A stretch of 64,000 nucleotides of DNA, from the NCBI GenBank assembly GCA_021773015.1, contig JAJFKW010000006.1, positions 248,001 through 312,000 of the forward strand. The letters run 5' to 3'. The notes under the pieces were generated by a model that made no database searches, was not told the origin of the DNA, and saw only the letters and a program-made list of their open reading frames with translations. Below, piece after piece: positions 17,200 to 26,952 of this stretch; the stretch's first letter is position 1; every line of letters starts with the position of its first letter. The DNA is from Woeseia sp. Its GTDB lineage: Bacteria; Pseudomonadota; Gammaproteobacteria; Steroidobacterales; Woeseiaceae. A program made the translations under genes and the position numbers.

Positions 17200-17736
17200 A
17201 TGAACGCAAAAATTCAAGAAGCGATCTCTACGATCTCTAAGCGCGCGCGAGCACGATATGCAGATTTACTCGCAAACGCCCGCCAAACCACGCAAAAAGC
17301 GGCAGGCACAGTCAAAAAAGGCAAAGGACCGGTCAAATCGGTATCCAAATTGGGCCTCAAAGTGACTGCGATTACCCATCGCACAGCCGATAAGCTGCTC
17401 AAGCAGCAAACCAAATTGGTCGAAAAGCAGATTGACGCCTTCGCCGGTGGCCTGCGTGCCGCAGCGGATGCTGCCGACGTGCGTAGCTTGCTGCGCAGCC
17501 AGGTAGAAATGGTGCCAGCTGGCGCAGCTCGGCTTGTCGACAACGCGCGCGAGAGCCTCCGAATCATCGGTATTGGCGGTAGCGAAATTGGCTCCGTAGC
17601 TAAAGAAACCGTTGCTGAGCTTCGTGGCATACGATCTACCGCCAAAAAAGCCGCAGCGAAATCGACCACTGCCAAGAAAAAAGTGGCAGCAAAGAAAGCA
17701 CCTGCAGCCAAAGTGGAAACATCCGCAGCAGCCTGA
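17200..17736 (+). CDS. Phasin family protein (PHA granule-associated)
   Basis: Phasins coat polyhydroxyalkanoate granules in the cytoplasm. I start at 17200 (MNAKIQEAIST, 178 residues), with AAGGA 8 bases before; an upstream ATG at 17137 lies within the promoter and is rejected. The middle is amphipathic-helical (TAKTAD-like: THRTADKLLKQQTKLVEKQIDAFAGGLRAAADA, then RSLLRSQVEMVPAGAARLVDNARESLRI), fitting the phasin core. The C-terminal 30 residues are Lys/Ala-rich (KKAAAKSTTAKKKVAAKKAP), like histone H1, as seen in phasins that also bind DNA (PhaM- or PhaF-like). It is monocistronic between its own promoter and the terminator at 17871. Confidence 0.75.
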   Translation: MNAKIQEAISTISKRARARYADLLANARQTTQKAAGTVKKGKGPVKSVSKLGLKVTAITHRTADKLLKQQTKLVEKQIDAFAGGLRAAADAADVRSLLRSQVEMVPAGAARLVDNARESLRIIGIGGSEIGSVAKETVAELRGIRSTAKKAAAKSTTAKKKVAAKKAPAAKVETSAAA

Positions 17737-17870
17737 AGCTGATCGACGACTGGAATTTCCAAACGGAGCGATTCTCGGATCGGTTTGTGCGCCTTTCACA
17801 ACACTCGCTGCGCGCGTAATCTGGTTGAACGATAGGTTTACGAAACAGGGTCAGCGCAACAGGCGTTGAC

Positions 17871-17907
17871 AAAAAAAGCCTCAGACTTGCACCTGAGGCT
17901 TTTTTTT
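17871..17907. terminator. Strong bidirectional Rho-independent terminator
   Basis: AAAAAAAGCCTCAG, loop ACTTGCAC, CTGAGGCTTTTTTTT: a GC core of 7 bp extended by A-T pairs, with a T-tract in both directions. It lies after the phasin gene and isolates it from pckG. Confidence 0.92.
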
Positions 17908-18056
17908 GGCAATTATTTGTAGCAGGTCTATCGTTTCAACGGCAACATTGAGTACAATGCCGCGGCCAATTTCAAGCGGGTCCCTGCCCGACCTATCCTC
18001 AAAACGGCGTGATCGCTCATTCGCGACTTTACGTAATATAAAAAAGTGAGTACTCG

Positions 18057-19847
18057 ATGACTCCGACAAATTCGGTGCCGGCACCCGGTGGCCAAACCGC
18101 AAAAACGACATTAGCTGCCCTGCAACAATGGGTAAATGACAGCGCCAGTTTGTGCAAGGCCGATAGTGTCCATTGGTGCGACGGAAGTGAGGAGGAAAAC
18201 CAACGACTTACTGAGATGATGTTGGAAACGGGTGACCTTTCGGAGCTCAATCAAAACAAATATCCAAATTGCTATTTGCACCTCTCGGACCCCAGCGACG
18301 TCGCAAGAGTCGAACACCTGACTTTCGTTTGCTGTGAAAACGAAGACGATGCCGGTCCAAATAATCATTGGATGGCTCCGACCGATGCCCACCAAAAAAT
18401 CGACGCGCTTTTTGACGGCGCGATGCAGGGTCGGACGATGTACATTATTCCGTACTGCATGGGTCCCATCGACTCGCCCTATTCACGACTTGGTGTGGAA
18501 ATTACCGATAGCCCGTACGTTGTGATCAATATGCGCTTGATGACACGCATGGGCAGTCAAGCCCTCGCACGAATCGAGCAAGAAAAGACGTTCGTTAAAG
18601 GCCTGCATTCCACTAGCGATCTGGATCCAAATAAAAGATTTATCATGCACTTCCCGGAAGAACTCAGCATTAAGAGCATCGGCTCTGGCTACGGTGGCAA
18701 CGCGTTGCTTGGCAAGAAGTGCCATGCGTTACGCATTGCCAGTTGGCAGGCACGGCAAGAAGGCTGGCTCGCCGAGCATATGTTGATCGTCGGCCTGGAG
18801 AGTCCAGAAGGCGACACTCACTATGTAGCCTGCGCATTCCCATCGGCCTGCGGCAAGACGAATTTGGCAATGCTCATCCCGCCGGCGTCGCAACCCGGAT
18901 GGAAAATCTGGACACTCGGTGACGATATCGCGTGGCTGCACTTGGATGACGAAGGTGTGTTGCGTGCCATCAATCCCGAAGCTGGATATTTTGGTGTCGT
19001 CCCAGGAACCAATGCAAAGACGAACAAGAATGCGTTCGACATGATCACGAGCGACACGATTTTTACTAACGTCGCTCTCACTGCTGACAATCAACCTTGG
19101 TGGGAAAACAAAGCGGAAGGCGAACCCGTTACCGATTGGCAGGGTCGAGAATACGATCCGGCCAACGGCAAAGCCGCCCACCCCAATTCGAGATTCACCG
19201 TAGCGGCAAGAAAAAATGCAAGTTACTCTTCATTAGCTGACGCGCCGGACGGCGTGCCAATTTCTGCAATCGTTTTTGGTGGCAGACGCAAGGAACTTGC
19301 TCCGCTGGTCTACGAGGCGAAGAGTTGGCGCCATGGTGTGCTTGTCGGCGCGGGCGTAGCGTCTGAAACGACGGCCGCCGCAACCGGTAGCGTTGGCGTT
19401 GTGCGACGCGATCCGATGGCCATGAAACCATTTTGCGGCTACAACTTTGCCGATTATTGGAACCACTGGCTATCTCTCGATAACGGCACGAATAAGCTGC
19501 CTAAGATTTTTCATGTGAACTGGTTTCGCCAGGACAAAGAAGGCAATTTCTTGTGGCCAGGCTTCGGTGAAAACCTGCGCGTACTCCGCTGGATCATTGA
19601 TCGTTGCGACAGCAATGTTGCGGCAGTAGAAACACCCATCGGTTTGCTGCCGAATTCCAAAGATATCGATATAACGGACCTGGATCTTTTGGACGGTGCC
19701 ATCGATGCGCTGACTTCAATTGATGTCGCGCAGTGGCAGGCGGAAATGGCTAGCGTTGCTGAATATCTGGAAAGTTACGGCGACCGACTGCCGAAAGCGT
19801 TGCAGGAAGAGCTGGAAACTGTAGTCAAAGCGCTGCGAGCTGCATAA
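18057..19847 (+). CDS. pckG: Phosphoenolpyruvate carboxykinase (GTP)
   Basis: Converts oxaloacetate and GTP to PEP, GDP and CO2, the first committed step of gluconeogenesis. The 596-residue length fits the GTP family (about 600), not the ATP family (about 530). Visible motifs are the P-loop FPSACGKTNLAML (residues about 262-274) containing the hyper-reactive Cys, the metal/nucleotide motif TLGDDIAWL (about 290), the PEP-site PYCMGPIDSPYSRLGVEITDS (about 135-155) and CGYNFADYWNHWL (about 460). It stands alone between the terminator at 17871 and the converging cyclase gene. Confidence 0.97.
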   Translation: MTPTNSVPAPGGQTAKTTLAALQQWVNDSASLCKADSVHWCDGSEEENQRLTEMMLETGDLSELNQNKYPNCYLHLSDPSDVARVEHLTFVCCENEDDAGPNNHWMAPTDAHQKIDALFDGAMQGRTMYIIPYCMGPIDSPYSRLGVEITDSPYVVINMRLMTRMGSQALARIEQEKTFVKGLHSTSDLDPNKRFIMHFPEELSIKSIGSGYGGNALLGKKCHALRIASWQARQEGWLAEHMLIVGLESPEGDTHYVACAFPSACGKTNLAMLIPPASQPGWKIWTLGDDIAWLHLDDEGVLRAINPEAGYFGVVPGTNAKTNKNAFDMITSDTIFTNVALTADNQPWWENKAEGEPVTDWQGREYDPANGKAAHPNSRFTVAARKNASYSSLADAPDGVPISAIVFGGRRKELAPLVYEAKSWRHGVLVGAGVASETTAAATGSVGVVRRDPMAMKPFCGYNFADYWNHWLSLDNGTNKLPKIFHVNWFRQDKEGNFLWPGFGENLRVLRWIIDRCDSNVAAVETPIGLLPNSKDIDITDLDLLDGAIDALTSIDVAQWQAEMASVAEYLESYGDRLPKALQEELETVVKALRAA

Positions 19848-19899
19848 GCAAGAAATGAGCATCCGCGGGTCATGGAGGACGCGCGCCGACGAAGGACGT

Positions 19900-20799
19900 C
19901 TACTCTTTGGTAACGTAGCGGATGGCAAGGGGCGCATCCGGCGTCGCTAGCTTGCCCAAACCAATAATGCCGGACCCGTGCAATTCAGTGCTGTCGCGCC
20001 GAACAAACGATTCTTCGCCCGCATCGCTGCGCAAAAAAGTGCCGTTGGTGCTTTGATCGACCAAAAAGAATTTGCCGCGGCGCATTTCGATCTTGGCATG
20101 AATACGCGAGATCAAATTGCCTTTGACGACTAAATCGTTATCATCTGCTCGGCCAATATTGGCGTTTTTCTTCTTGTCGTCAATGACGACGTTAGCTCCA
20201 CGAAACGACAGCGTCATGCGCGTGGCGACTTTACCTTTGTTTTCCCATCCGATCGTCGGCAACATGCTGGTGACTTCGTCGGGCTGCCAAATCAACTCAA
20301 ACAATGCAACTTCATCCAAGCGACCGCGAACTGTAGCGACATCGATTTGTCGCGTCTGACCGCGAATTTCGTCGCTCATCCGCTCAACAGTCGTGCCGGA
20401 TATGATGATCTGCCGCGCTTTTGCCTGCGATGTCATACGATTCGCGGTATGTACGGCGGCGCCGAAAATATCGTTTTGTTCCTGCACAACGGGGCCGAAA
20501 TGACAGCCGATCCGAATAGACACCGGAATCGTGTCCTCGCCGCGCGCCTCGTCGCTGCTAAGGCGTTTTTGCATCATCCCGGCAGCAAACATTGCTTCGT
20601 CCACGGTCGGAAATGTAGACATGACCTCGTCACCGATTGTCTTGATCACCGTACCGTTGAATTGATGAGTCGCGTCCTTCATAACATCGAGGCAGAGCGC
20701 AACCGTCTCGCTGGCTTTGGTATCGCCGAATTCGTCATATAGCTGTGTGCTGCCAACAACATCAGCAAACAGTATTGCGACTTCTAGATCCTTGACCAT
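19900..20799 (-). CDS. Class III adenylate/guanylate cyclase with C-terminal FHA domain
   Basis: Predicted cytoplasmic nucleotide cyclase with a phosphothreonine-binding module. From the ATG at 20799 it has 299 residues; an upstream start would add 21 basic residues unlike the family. The catalytic domain (about 1-185) shows the metal-binding Asp in ILFADVVGSTQLYDEFG and the second in IKTIGDEVMSTF, plus GCHFGPVV and FGAAVHTANRM. The FHA domain (about 205-290) has ANIGRADDNDLVVKGNLISRIHAKIEMRRGKFFLVDQSTNGTF with the conserved Gly-Arg, Ser-Arg-x-His and Asn-Gly. Output (cAMP or cGMP) is unknown. FHA on a cyclase suggests activity gated by a Ser/Thr kinase. Confidence 0.88.
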   Translation of the reverse strand: MVKDLEVAILFADVVGSTQLYDEFGDTKASETVALCLDVMKDATHQFNGTVIKTIGDEVMSTFPTVDEAMFAAGMMQKRLSSDEARGEDTIPVSIRIGCHFGPVVQEQNDIFGAAVHTANRMTSQAKARQIIISGTTVERMSDEIRGQTRQIDVATVRGRLDEVALFELIWQPDEVTSMLPTIGWENKGKVATRMTLSFRGANVVIDDKKKNANIGRADDNDLVVKGNLISRIHAKIEMRRGKFFLVDQSTNGTFLRSDAGEESFVRRDSTELHGSGIIGLGKLATPDAPLAIRYVTKE

Positions 20800-20978
20800 A
20801 TCAACTCTATCGCGCCATGGCCGCCAGATGCCGCGACGTAGCGACAGGCGTGACCATGCCAATGTAAGTTCAGCGAATCCCCAATGATACTCGGAAACGC
20901 GCGGAATCTATGAGAATTAGGTATCAGCTACAGCCTAAAGGCGATATTCACCATGTGCGGCAACTATATAATTTTTAA

Positions 20979-21812
20979 CTACTTTTCCGCGACAATATAC
21001 GCTATCCAGGCAAGATCCGCCTCCCCTTTCTCCTCGGGCGTAAATTCGCCGTTACCGTCACCATCTTCGTCCGAACCCTCCCAGTAGATCGTCGCTTTCG
21101 AGAAACCAGCTTCTGTAAGCAACTCGAGTATCTCTGGCGCTGTCCACAACCTCCATTCATACGTAAAGGCCTTTTTCATTTTCGAGCCGTCGCGGAAATT
21201 GAAGTGTATGTGGCAGCGGATGAAGTGCGTTACCGGATGAAATGTCTCCTGGTGCCAAACATAACTAAAGCCATGTTTTTTGTGCTTGGTCTTTTCCCGG
21301 GTTTCCTCTTGCGCTTCTGGCCCACCGAACATATCGAGGAAGAACACACCGTCGTCAACCAGGGCAGCGTGCGCCTTTTCGAAGTAATTCCGTAGGCTAT
21401 CGCGGGTGTCAAACGTGAAATAACTGAAATTGAATGCTGACAAGAGATCGACTTTTGGCGTCTCTGCCTCTAAAACATCCGACTCTATCAAGCTGACCCT
21501 GGTCCGCTCGGTAGTATCCAGCTTGGACAGCCGGTTGGTCCGTCCCCAATCCAGTACCGAGGCGTCGATATCGACGCCTATCGCCTGATAGTCATCGCCT
21601 TGCTTCACCCATTCGCAGCATGCACTCGCCGTACCGCAAAAATCCTCACGTAGCAGCTGCGCGTTTCTGCCGCGCAATTGCTTGAACGTATCCTGCAGAA
21701 ATACGATCTCATTTTCGACGTTTTGCACCGACAACTCGTAGAGTTCGTGCCTGTCCGCCTGCTCTGCCATGGTTTGGCCGGTTTCTATCACCGCCGATTC
21801 GTTCGAACTCAT
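20979..21812 (-). CDS. Class I SAM-dependent methyltransferase
   Basis: Rossmann-fold methyltransferase of 277 residues; substrate unknown. Motif I is LLREDFCGTASACCEW (about 52-67) followed by the acidic end of beta2 in AIGVDIDASVLDWG. Motif post-II is DLLSAFNFSYFTFDTRDSLRNYF and the segment DDGVFFLDMFGG fits motif III. The C-terminal part (about 170-277) is less typical and includes an acidic stretch (EGSDEDGDGNGEFTPEE). It is a single gene on the minus strand, upstream of nothing obviously related. Confidence 0.85.
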   Translation of the reverse strand: MSSNESAVIETGQTMAEQADRHELYELSVQNVENEIVFLQDTFKQLRGRNAQLLREDFCGTASACCEWVKQGDDYQAIGVDIDASVLDWGRTNRLSKLDTTERTRVSLIESDVLEAETPKVDLLSAFNFSYFTFDTRDSLRNYFEKAHAALVDDGVFFLDMFGGPEAQEETREKTKHKKHGFSYVWHQETFHPVTHFIRCHIHFNFRDGSKMKKAFTYEWRLWTAPEILELLTEAGFSKATIYWEGSDEDGDGNGEFTPEEKGEADLAWIAYIVAEK

Positions 21813-21935
21813 ATCTTGACTATACTCCTGCGCACGCGTTCATTGGGTCTGCAAGCGGATATTGTAACCACAGGGCCGCGACCAAGCTACGACAAAATCC
21901 TCTGCGCCTGGGTCGCCGAGTATCAAGCCTTATTG

Positions 21936-22904
21936 CTAAGCCGCTGCCGGGAATTTCAGCGCAACCTCGATAACCTCCGGACCCGCCCCGCTTCGATGCG
22001 CATTTTCGCTTAGGTGACGACGCCAAGCACGAGCACCAGGTTGGCCAGCGTACAGCCCCAACATGTGACGTGTGATTTGATGTAAGCGAACGCCGCTAAG
22101 CAATTCGCTCTCGACATAGGGGAGCATTCGGCGCACGACAGCATGTCGGTCAGTAACCAACGATTCAGATGGGACTACAAACGCCTGCTCCAGTTCCGCA
22201 AGCAGCCATGGATTTTGATAGGCCTGCCGTCCGATCATCACACCATCGACACGTTGCAAATTTTCCGCGGCCTGAGCAACCGAGTGAATACCGCCATTCA
22301 GCACAATTTCGAGTTGCGGAAACTCTTGTTTTAGTCGATACACCCGATCGTAATTCAATGGCGGCACTGTCCTGTTTTCCTTCGGGCTGAGTCCGGCAAG
22401 AAGCGCGATGCGTGCATGGATCATAAACGTCTTACATCCCGCCGCAGACACTATCTGTACAAAGTCACGCAGAAAATCATAGCGATCCAAATCGTCGATA
22501 CCGATTCGTGTCTTGACAGTCACTGGGGCATTCGACACAGACTGCATGGCCGAAAAACACTCGGCGACAAGCGCCGGCCGCGACATTAAACACGCACCGA
22601 AAGCGCCGCTTTGAACCCTATCGCTTGGACAGCCCACATTAATATTGATTTCGTCATAGCCGACGTCACACCCCAACTTTGCGGCCGTTGCCATTTGTAG
22701 CGGATCGCTACCGCCAATTTGCAACGCTATCGGATGTTCGCTTGCGTGATATTTGAGCAACCGATCGGCATCCCCGTGCACTAGCGCGGCCGCTGTGACC
22801 ATTTCTGTATATAAGCCTACACTCGGGCTCAAAATACGCATAAAGTATCGGCAATGTCTGTCGGTCCAATCCATCATTGGCGCGACTGAAAATTTATGGT
22901 TCAT
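21936..22904 (-). CDS. dusA: tRNA-dihydrouridine(20/20a) synthase DusA
   Basis: FMN-dependent reductase that makes dihydrouridine in the tRNA D-loop. The 322-residue protein begins FSVAPMMDWTDRHCRYFMRILSP, the DusA-specific start (APMMDWT), and has INVGCPSDRVQSGAFGACLM with the catalytic Cys, VTVKTRIGID, the basic GVMIGRQAYQNPWLL and the C-terminal HQITRHMLGLYAGQPGARAWRRHLS typical of DusA rather than DusB or DusC. Monocistronic. Confidence 0.95.
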   Translation of the reverse strand: MNHKFSVAPMMDWTDRHCRYFMRILSPSVGLYTEMVTAAALVHGDADRLLKYHASEHPIALQIGGSDPLQMATAAKLGCDVGYDEININVGCPSDRVQSGAFGACLMSRPALVAECFSAMQSVSNAPVTVKTRIGIDDLDRYDFLRDFVQIVSAAGCKTFMIHARIALLAGLSPKENRTVPPLNYDRVYRLKQEFPQLEIVLNGGIHSVAQAAENLQRVDGVMIGRQAYQNPWLLAELEQAFVVPSESLVTDRHAVVRRMLPYVESELLSGVRLHQITRHMLGLYAGQPGARAWRRHLSENAHRSGAGPEVIEVALKFPAAA

Positions 22905-23021
22905 AGGTCGGTTGTGTAGATCACACGGCGATACTCGAATCCTATTTTAGCTTGCCTGGCAAAACAAGAACTAACCGTCGCCTGTATACTTCCACACTCT
23001 GTATCTTGCGAGGCTGGGCAA

Positions 23022-24431
23022 TTGATTATCTCTGTGTCTTATTGGGGCAGTTCTACAGCAAGCTTGTTGCCGAATATTCGATGGCAGCAAGTGTTCGCAC
23101 TGACTGGGCTGCTCGTGGCAATGCTTTATCTAGCGTCACCTAGCGATGCCGACTCTCGCAGAAAGCACCATAAACCGAACATTGTCGTCATTCTCGCCGA
23201 TGACTTAGGTTTTGGCGACATCGGCGTCTACGGCGCCACAAGAATTAAAACGCCCAATATTGACGAACTCGCGGCGAACGGTATGCGTTTTGCCGAAGCA
23301 TATGCCAGCGCAAACGTATGTTCGCCCTCACGCGCGGGTTTGTTGACGGGTCGCTACGCAATTCGGTCCGGGCTTGCTTGGAAAGTCGTTACCGCAAAAT
23401 CAACCAACGGCCTGCCTGACAGCGAAGAAACGATCGCTGAATTGGTACAACGCGCAGACTATCGGACTATGCTGATCGGCAAGTGGCATCTCGGCAATCA
23501 ACCACAGCACTTTCCGCTTCGGCATGGTTTCGAACAGTTTTACGGGGTTCTACATAGCAACGACATGCCCGACTTCGTGTTGTACAACAATAAATCTGAA
23601 ATAGAGAAACCCGTCATACAGTCGACCTTGACCAAACGTTACACGGAAAAAGCAATTGACTTCATTTCAGCAAACGCCGAAGCGCCGTTTCTGTTATTCA
23701 TGTCACACACATTTCCACACATTCCTTTGTTTGCATCCGAAGATTTTCATGGCAAGTCCGATGCTGGACTTTACGGCGACACGGTAGAGGAATTGGATTG
23801 GAGCGTAGGGCAAATCGTTGATGCCCTGGATAGTAGCGGGTTGCTCGAAAATACATTCATCGTTTTTACCAGCGACAACGGACCATTCTTTGAGGGCAGT
23901 ACGGCTGGATTGCGTGGCGGCAAGGGCAATTCATGGGAAGGCGGTTACCGGGTTCCCTTTGTCGCGTCGTGGCCTGCGGCAATTCATTCTGGACAGGTCA
24001 CAGATTCCGTTGTCAGCAACCTCGATCTGCTGCCCACTATTGCCAAAATAGTTAACCTAAAACCGGCGGCCAAAACACTCGACGGTGCAAGCCTACTGCC
24101 AGTTTTTCAGAATACAAGTGCAGCGGTACATGAGTACATTTACTACTTTAACAATGAGAACATTGTCGGTGTCCGCTCTCCCGACTGGAAGCTTGTTACC
24201 CATGCTTATTACACGGGAAGTCTCGGCGCATTCGAAAAATTCGATCAACTTCCCGGCTTCGATACAGACTATCCGCTGCTTTTCGACGCCAACGGAATTG
24301 ACGGCGAAGCTTATAGTTACGCAGACCGTCACCCAATCATCGTAAAAGAATTGCAAGACGCGCTGGAAAACGCCAGAAATACGTTTTACCCGCTTAGAAA
24401 ACGACCCTCCGAAACGACTTATCCTGAATGA
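23022..24431 (+). CDS. Exported sulfatase (formylglycine-dependent)
   Basis: Arylsulfatase-type hydrolase of 469 residues. I use the TTG at 23022 because GAGG precedes it by 8 bases and it gives a plausible signal segment (WQQVFALTGLLVAMLYLASPSDA). The alkaline-phosphatase-fold N-terminus is PNIVVILADDLGFGDIGVYG with the metal-binding Asp pair. The key motif is CSPSRAGLLTGR with Cys100 as the residue matured to formylglycine by an FGE-type enzyme not seen here. IGKWHLGN and FTSDNGPFF supply further active-site residues. It overlaps the following oxidoreductase by 4 bases (ATGA). Substrate unknown. Confidence 0.93.
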   Translation: MIISVSYWGSSTASLLPNIRWQQVFALTGLLVAMLYLASPSDADSRRKHHKPNIVVILADDLGFGDIGVYGATRIKTPNIDELAANGMRFAEAYASANVCSPSRAGLLTGRYAIRSGLAWKVVTAKSTNGLPDSEETIAELVQRADYRTMLIGKWHLGNQPQHFPLRHGFEQFYGVLHSNDMPDFVLYNNKSEIEKPVIQSTLTKRYTEKAIDFISANAEAPFLLFMSHTFPHIPLFASEDFHGKSDAGLYGDTVEELDWSVGQIVDALDSSGLLENTFIVFTSDNGPFFEGSTAGLRGGKGNSWEGGYRVPFVASWPAAIHSGQVTDSVVSNLDLLPTIAKIVNLKPAAKTLDGASLLPVFQNTSAAVHEYIYYFNNENIVGVRSPDWKLVTHAYYTGSLGAFEKFDQLPGFDTDYPLLFDANGIDGEAYSYADRHPIIVKELQDALENARNTFYPLRKRPSETTYPE

Positions 24432-25600
24432 ATCCGCAAGGCAAGGACCGCGGAATCGTGGGCTCAACAATCGAATACGATTATGTCGTCATTGGCGGCG
24501 GCATCGCCGGCGCTTCAATAGGATACGAGTTGAGCGAATCAGCGCGTGTCTTACTGCTCGAACGCGAAGCGAGCTACGGATTTCACACAACGGGAAGCTC
24601 AGCGGCAACTTACATTGAGTTACTTCACAATCAGACTATTTTTTCACTAACTCGCGGCAGCCTGAGTTTTTTGCACAATCCACCTGCCGCTTTTACAGAA
24701 GCGCCTTTGGTAACCGACTGTGGATGCATCATAACCGGCAACGCATCAGAGCAAGCATCGTTGCAGTCGGCGTTTGAGCAAGCGATGTCATTTGGCATTG
24801 AGACCCGACTGCTGGTTGCCGAAGAGATTAAGCAATTAGTCCCTATTGTAAAAACCGGACCCGATACGATTGAAGGCGGGTTGTTTGAGCCGCAAGCGAA
24901 AAGAATCGACGTCGAACGTCTACTTCAAGGATACCTAAAAGGTTTACGGTCGCGCGGAGGTATGACCACGCTGAATTGCCAACTTGAAAGCATTCAGCGA
25001 ATCGCTGGCGTGTGGCATATGCAAATCGGCGATAAAGAAATTCGAACACAAACAATCGTAAATGCGGCAGGTGCATGGGTTGACGAGATCGCAGAACTGG
25101 CCGGCATCCAAGCCATTGGATTCGAGCCTTTGAAACGGACGATGATCACATTCGATGGACCCGAAAATGAGGATACTTCTACTTGGCCCCTGCTAGGCAA
25201 TATTGGCCGTGGCTTTTACTTCGTACCTGAAATCGACCAGTTTATTGGATCGCCTGCAGACGAGACACTTTCGCTTCCCGGCGATGCATTGCCGGACGAT
25301 TTAGACGTCGCGACGGCAGCGTACAACATTGAACAGCACACCAATTTGCAGGTCAAGAAAATTAACCACCGATGGGCTGGGCTGCGAACGTTTGCTCCAG
25401 ACCGTCTTCCGGTTATCGGTTTCAGCACTGATGCCAGCGGATTTTTTTGGTTTGCCGGTCAGGGCGGGTTCGGTATTCAGGCAGCGCCAGCTATGGCAAA
25501 ACTCGGTGCCGCACTTGCACAGCAGAATGAAGGCGAGAATGTCGCGGCAGCGTTAGGCATTGATTTGGCAAACGTATTGCCGGGTCGCTTTTTCGACTGA
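24428..25600 (+). CDS. FAD-dependent oxidoreductase, D-amino-acid/sarcosine oxidase family
   Basis: A DAO-family flavoenzyme of 390 residues. The dinucleotide-binding motif is YVVIGGGIAGASIGYELSE (about 16-34), followed by a Glu in LLLEREASYG; NAAGAWVDEIAELAG and the C-terminal FFWFAGQGGFGIQAAPAMAKL complete the FAD site. The ATG overlaps the stop of the sulfatase gene, so the two are co-translated. The pairing with a sulfatase is unusual, and the substrate cannot be told from sequence. The first 12 residues may not be native if a later start is used. Confidence 0.88.
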   Translation: MNPQGKDRGIVGSTIEYDYVVIGGGIAGASIGYELSESARVLLLEREASYGFHTTGSSAATYIELLHNQTIFSLTRGSLSFLHNPPAAFTEAPLVTDCGCIITGNASEQASLQSAFEQAMSFGIETRLLVAEEIKQLVPIVKTGPDTIEGGLFEPQAKRIDVERLLQGYLKGLRSRGGMTTLNCQLESIQRIAGVWHMQIGDKEIRTQTIVNAAGAWVDEIAELAGIQAIGFEPLKRTMITFDGPENEDTSTWPLLGNIGRGFYFVPEIDQFIGSPADETLSLPGDALPDDLDVATAAYNIEQHTNLQVKKINHRWAGLRTFAPDRLPVIGFSTDASGFFWFAGQGGFGIQAAPAMAKLGAALAQQNEGENVAAALGIDLANVLPGRFFD

Positions 25601-25616
25601 CACCTGTAATGCGACG

Positions 25617-25784
25617 TTAGCAACCATCCGAAGTAAACGCTCGTAACTCTCGAATTACCATCTGAATTTTCCGCTCGCGGAGCACCAGACGCTGAATCAA
25701 ATCGGTAATTTGCGCAAGGTCACTATCGATGTTTTTATCTGGTAACGCATACGATGATAATTCCAAGCATCTTTCCACATCCAT
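25617..25784 (-). CDS. Possible small protein of 55 residues
   Basis: Minus-strand frame in the 256-base gap between two larger genes. From the ATG at 25784 the product runs MDVERCLELSSYALPDKNID and then a helical stretch (DLAQITDLIQRLVLRERKIQ) to a TAA at 25617-25619. The helix is amphipathic and the composition protein-like, but no ribosome-binding site is seen. No function can be assigned. Confidence 0.3.
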   Translation of the reverse strand: MDVERCLELSSYALPDKNIDSDLAQITDLIQRLVLRERKIQMVIRELRAFTSDGC

Positions 25785-25856
25785 CACATTTGTTCGCGCA
25801 CAGCGCGAATCCGTCTGCGCTAAGGTGTTGCGCCGAATCTACTCTCAATTGCTGAT

Positions 25857-26834
25857 CTAGAGTTCAACTTGGCGGATTTCAAATATCTCATCGATTTTTC
25901 GCATAACCTCCGGAGTAAATTTATCGACAAATTCAGTCGCGCGCATATTGTCGTGAACTTGCTCCAACCGACTCGCACCCGTAATCACGGAGCTCACATA
26001 AGGGTTCTGCAAACACCATGCAAGCGCAAACTGCCCAAGCGTCGCACCCATGTCATCTGCAAGAGGCTGCAAAGCATTCACCTTGGCGATTTTGCTGGCG
26101 TTTTCGATATCTGCGTGCAGCCAAGTCATTTCCTCACGCGTTGCGCGGCTGTCCTTCGGGATACCGTCTTTGTACTTGCCGGTCAGAAAACCAGACGCCA
26201 ATGGGCTCCAAGTCGTGGAGCCATAACCGTATTCCCGATACATACGCTGATATTCCTCAGAAAAACGATGTCTATCGAAAAGATTAAATACTGGCTGCTC
26301 AACGATTGGCTTATGTAGATGGTGACGTTCTGCAATCTCGATTGCAGAAATAATCTCCGCTGCCGACCATTCGGATGTACCCCAATACAGCGCTTTACCT
26401 TGTTCGATGATGTTGTGCATCGCCCAAACCGTTTCCTCGATAGGCGTTGTAGGATCGGACCGGTGACAATACAACAGGTCGACATAATCCAATTCCAGCC
26501 GCTTGAGCGAGCTGTTAATGCCTTCGATCAGATACTTTCGATTCAGCGTATTCTGTTGATTGGGCCCGTTGCCTAGACCCCAATACAGTTTTGTCGACAC
26601 CAGATAGCTGCCGCGTGGCCAAGCTAACTGACTCAAGGCTGCGCCCATCACCTCCTCTGACTTACCTTGTGCATAAATCTCGGCATTATCGAAGAAATTT
26701 ACGCCTGCATCGTAGGCAGCAGCCATCATCTCACGCGCGCTTTTGACCGGCGCCTGATTGTGAAACGTAACCCAGGAGCCGAACGATAACTCGCTGACCT
26801 GTAGGCCGGCTTTGCCCAAATGACGGTACTTCAT
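25857..26834 (-). CDS. Aldo/keto reductase, voltage-gated K+ channel beta-subunit type
   Basis: NADPH-dependent oxidoreductase with a TIM-barrel fold, 325 residues. Catalytic tetrad candidates: Asp and Tyr in [14 protein letters not shown] (about 49-62), Lys in [10 protein letters not shown] and His in [10 protein letters not shown]. The start [21 protein letters not shown] and the segment [12 protein letters not shown] are typical of the KvBeta/YghZ-like subgroup. The C-terminal [14 protein letters not shown] binds the cofactor. Substrate is unknown. It stands alone. Confidence 0.92.
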   Translation of the reverse strand: MKYRHLGKAGLQVSELSFGSWVTFHNQAPVKSAREMMAAAYDAGVNFFDNAEIYAQGKSEEVMGAALSQLAWPRGSYLVSTKLYWGLGNGPNQQNTLNRKYLIEGINSSLKRLELDYVDLLYCHRSDPTTPIEETVWAMHNIIEQGKALYWGTSEWSAAEIISAIEIAERHHLHKPIVEQPVFNLFDRHRFSEEYQRMYREYGYGSTTWSPLASGFLTGKYKDGIPKDSRATREEMTWLHADIENASKIAKVNALQPLADDMGATLGQFALAWCLQNPYVSSVITGASRLEQVHDNMRATEFVDKFTPEVMRKIDEIFEIRQVEL

Positions 26835-26952
26835 GAGATGTCCTGTGGTTGTTTCGACCGATAGCGAAATCTATCAAGTTACTACCGAACGTGCTTGACC
26901 ATTTCACTGTTGCAGACGATTTATTTGGTCGTCGCTGGCAGCGCCAGTGTCG

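Noticed and set aside
17214-17762. Minus-strand frames of about 180 codons opposite the phasin gene
   Set aside because: Shadows of the Lys/Ala-rich phasin; low-complexity Ala/Phe product, no start signal.
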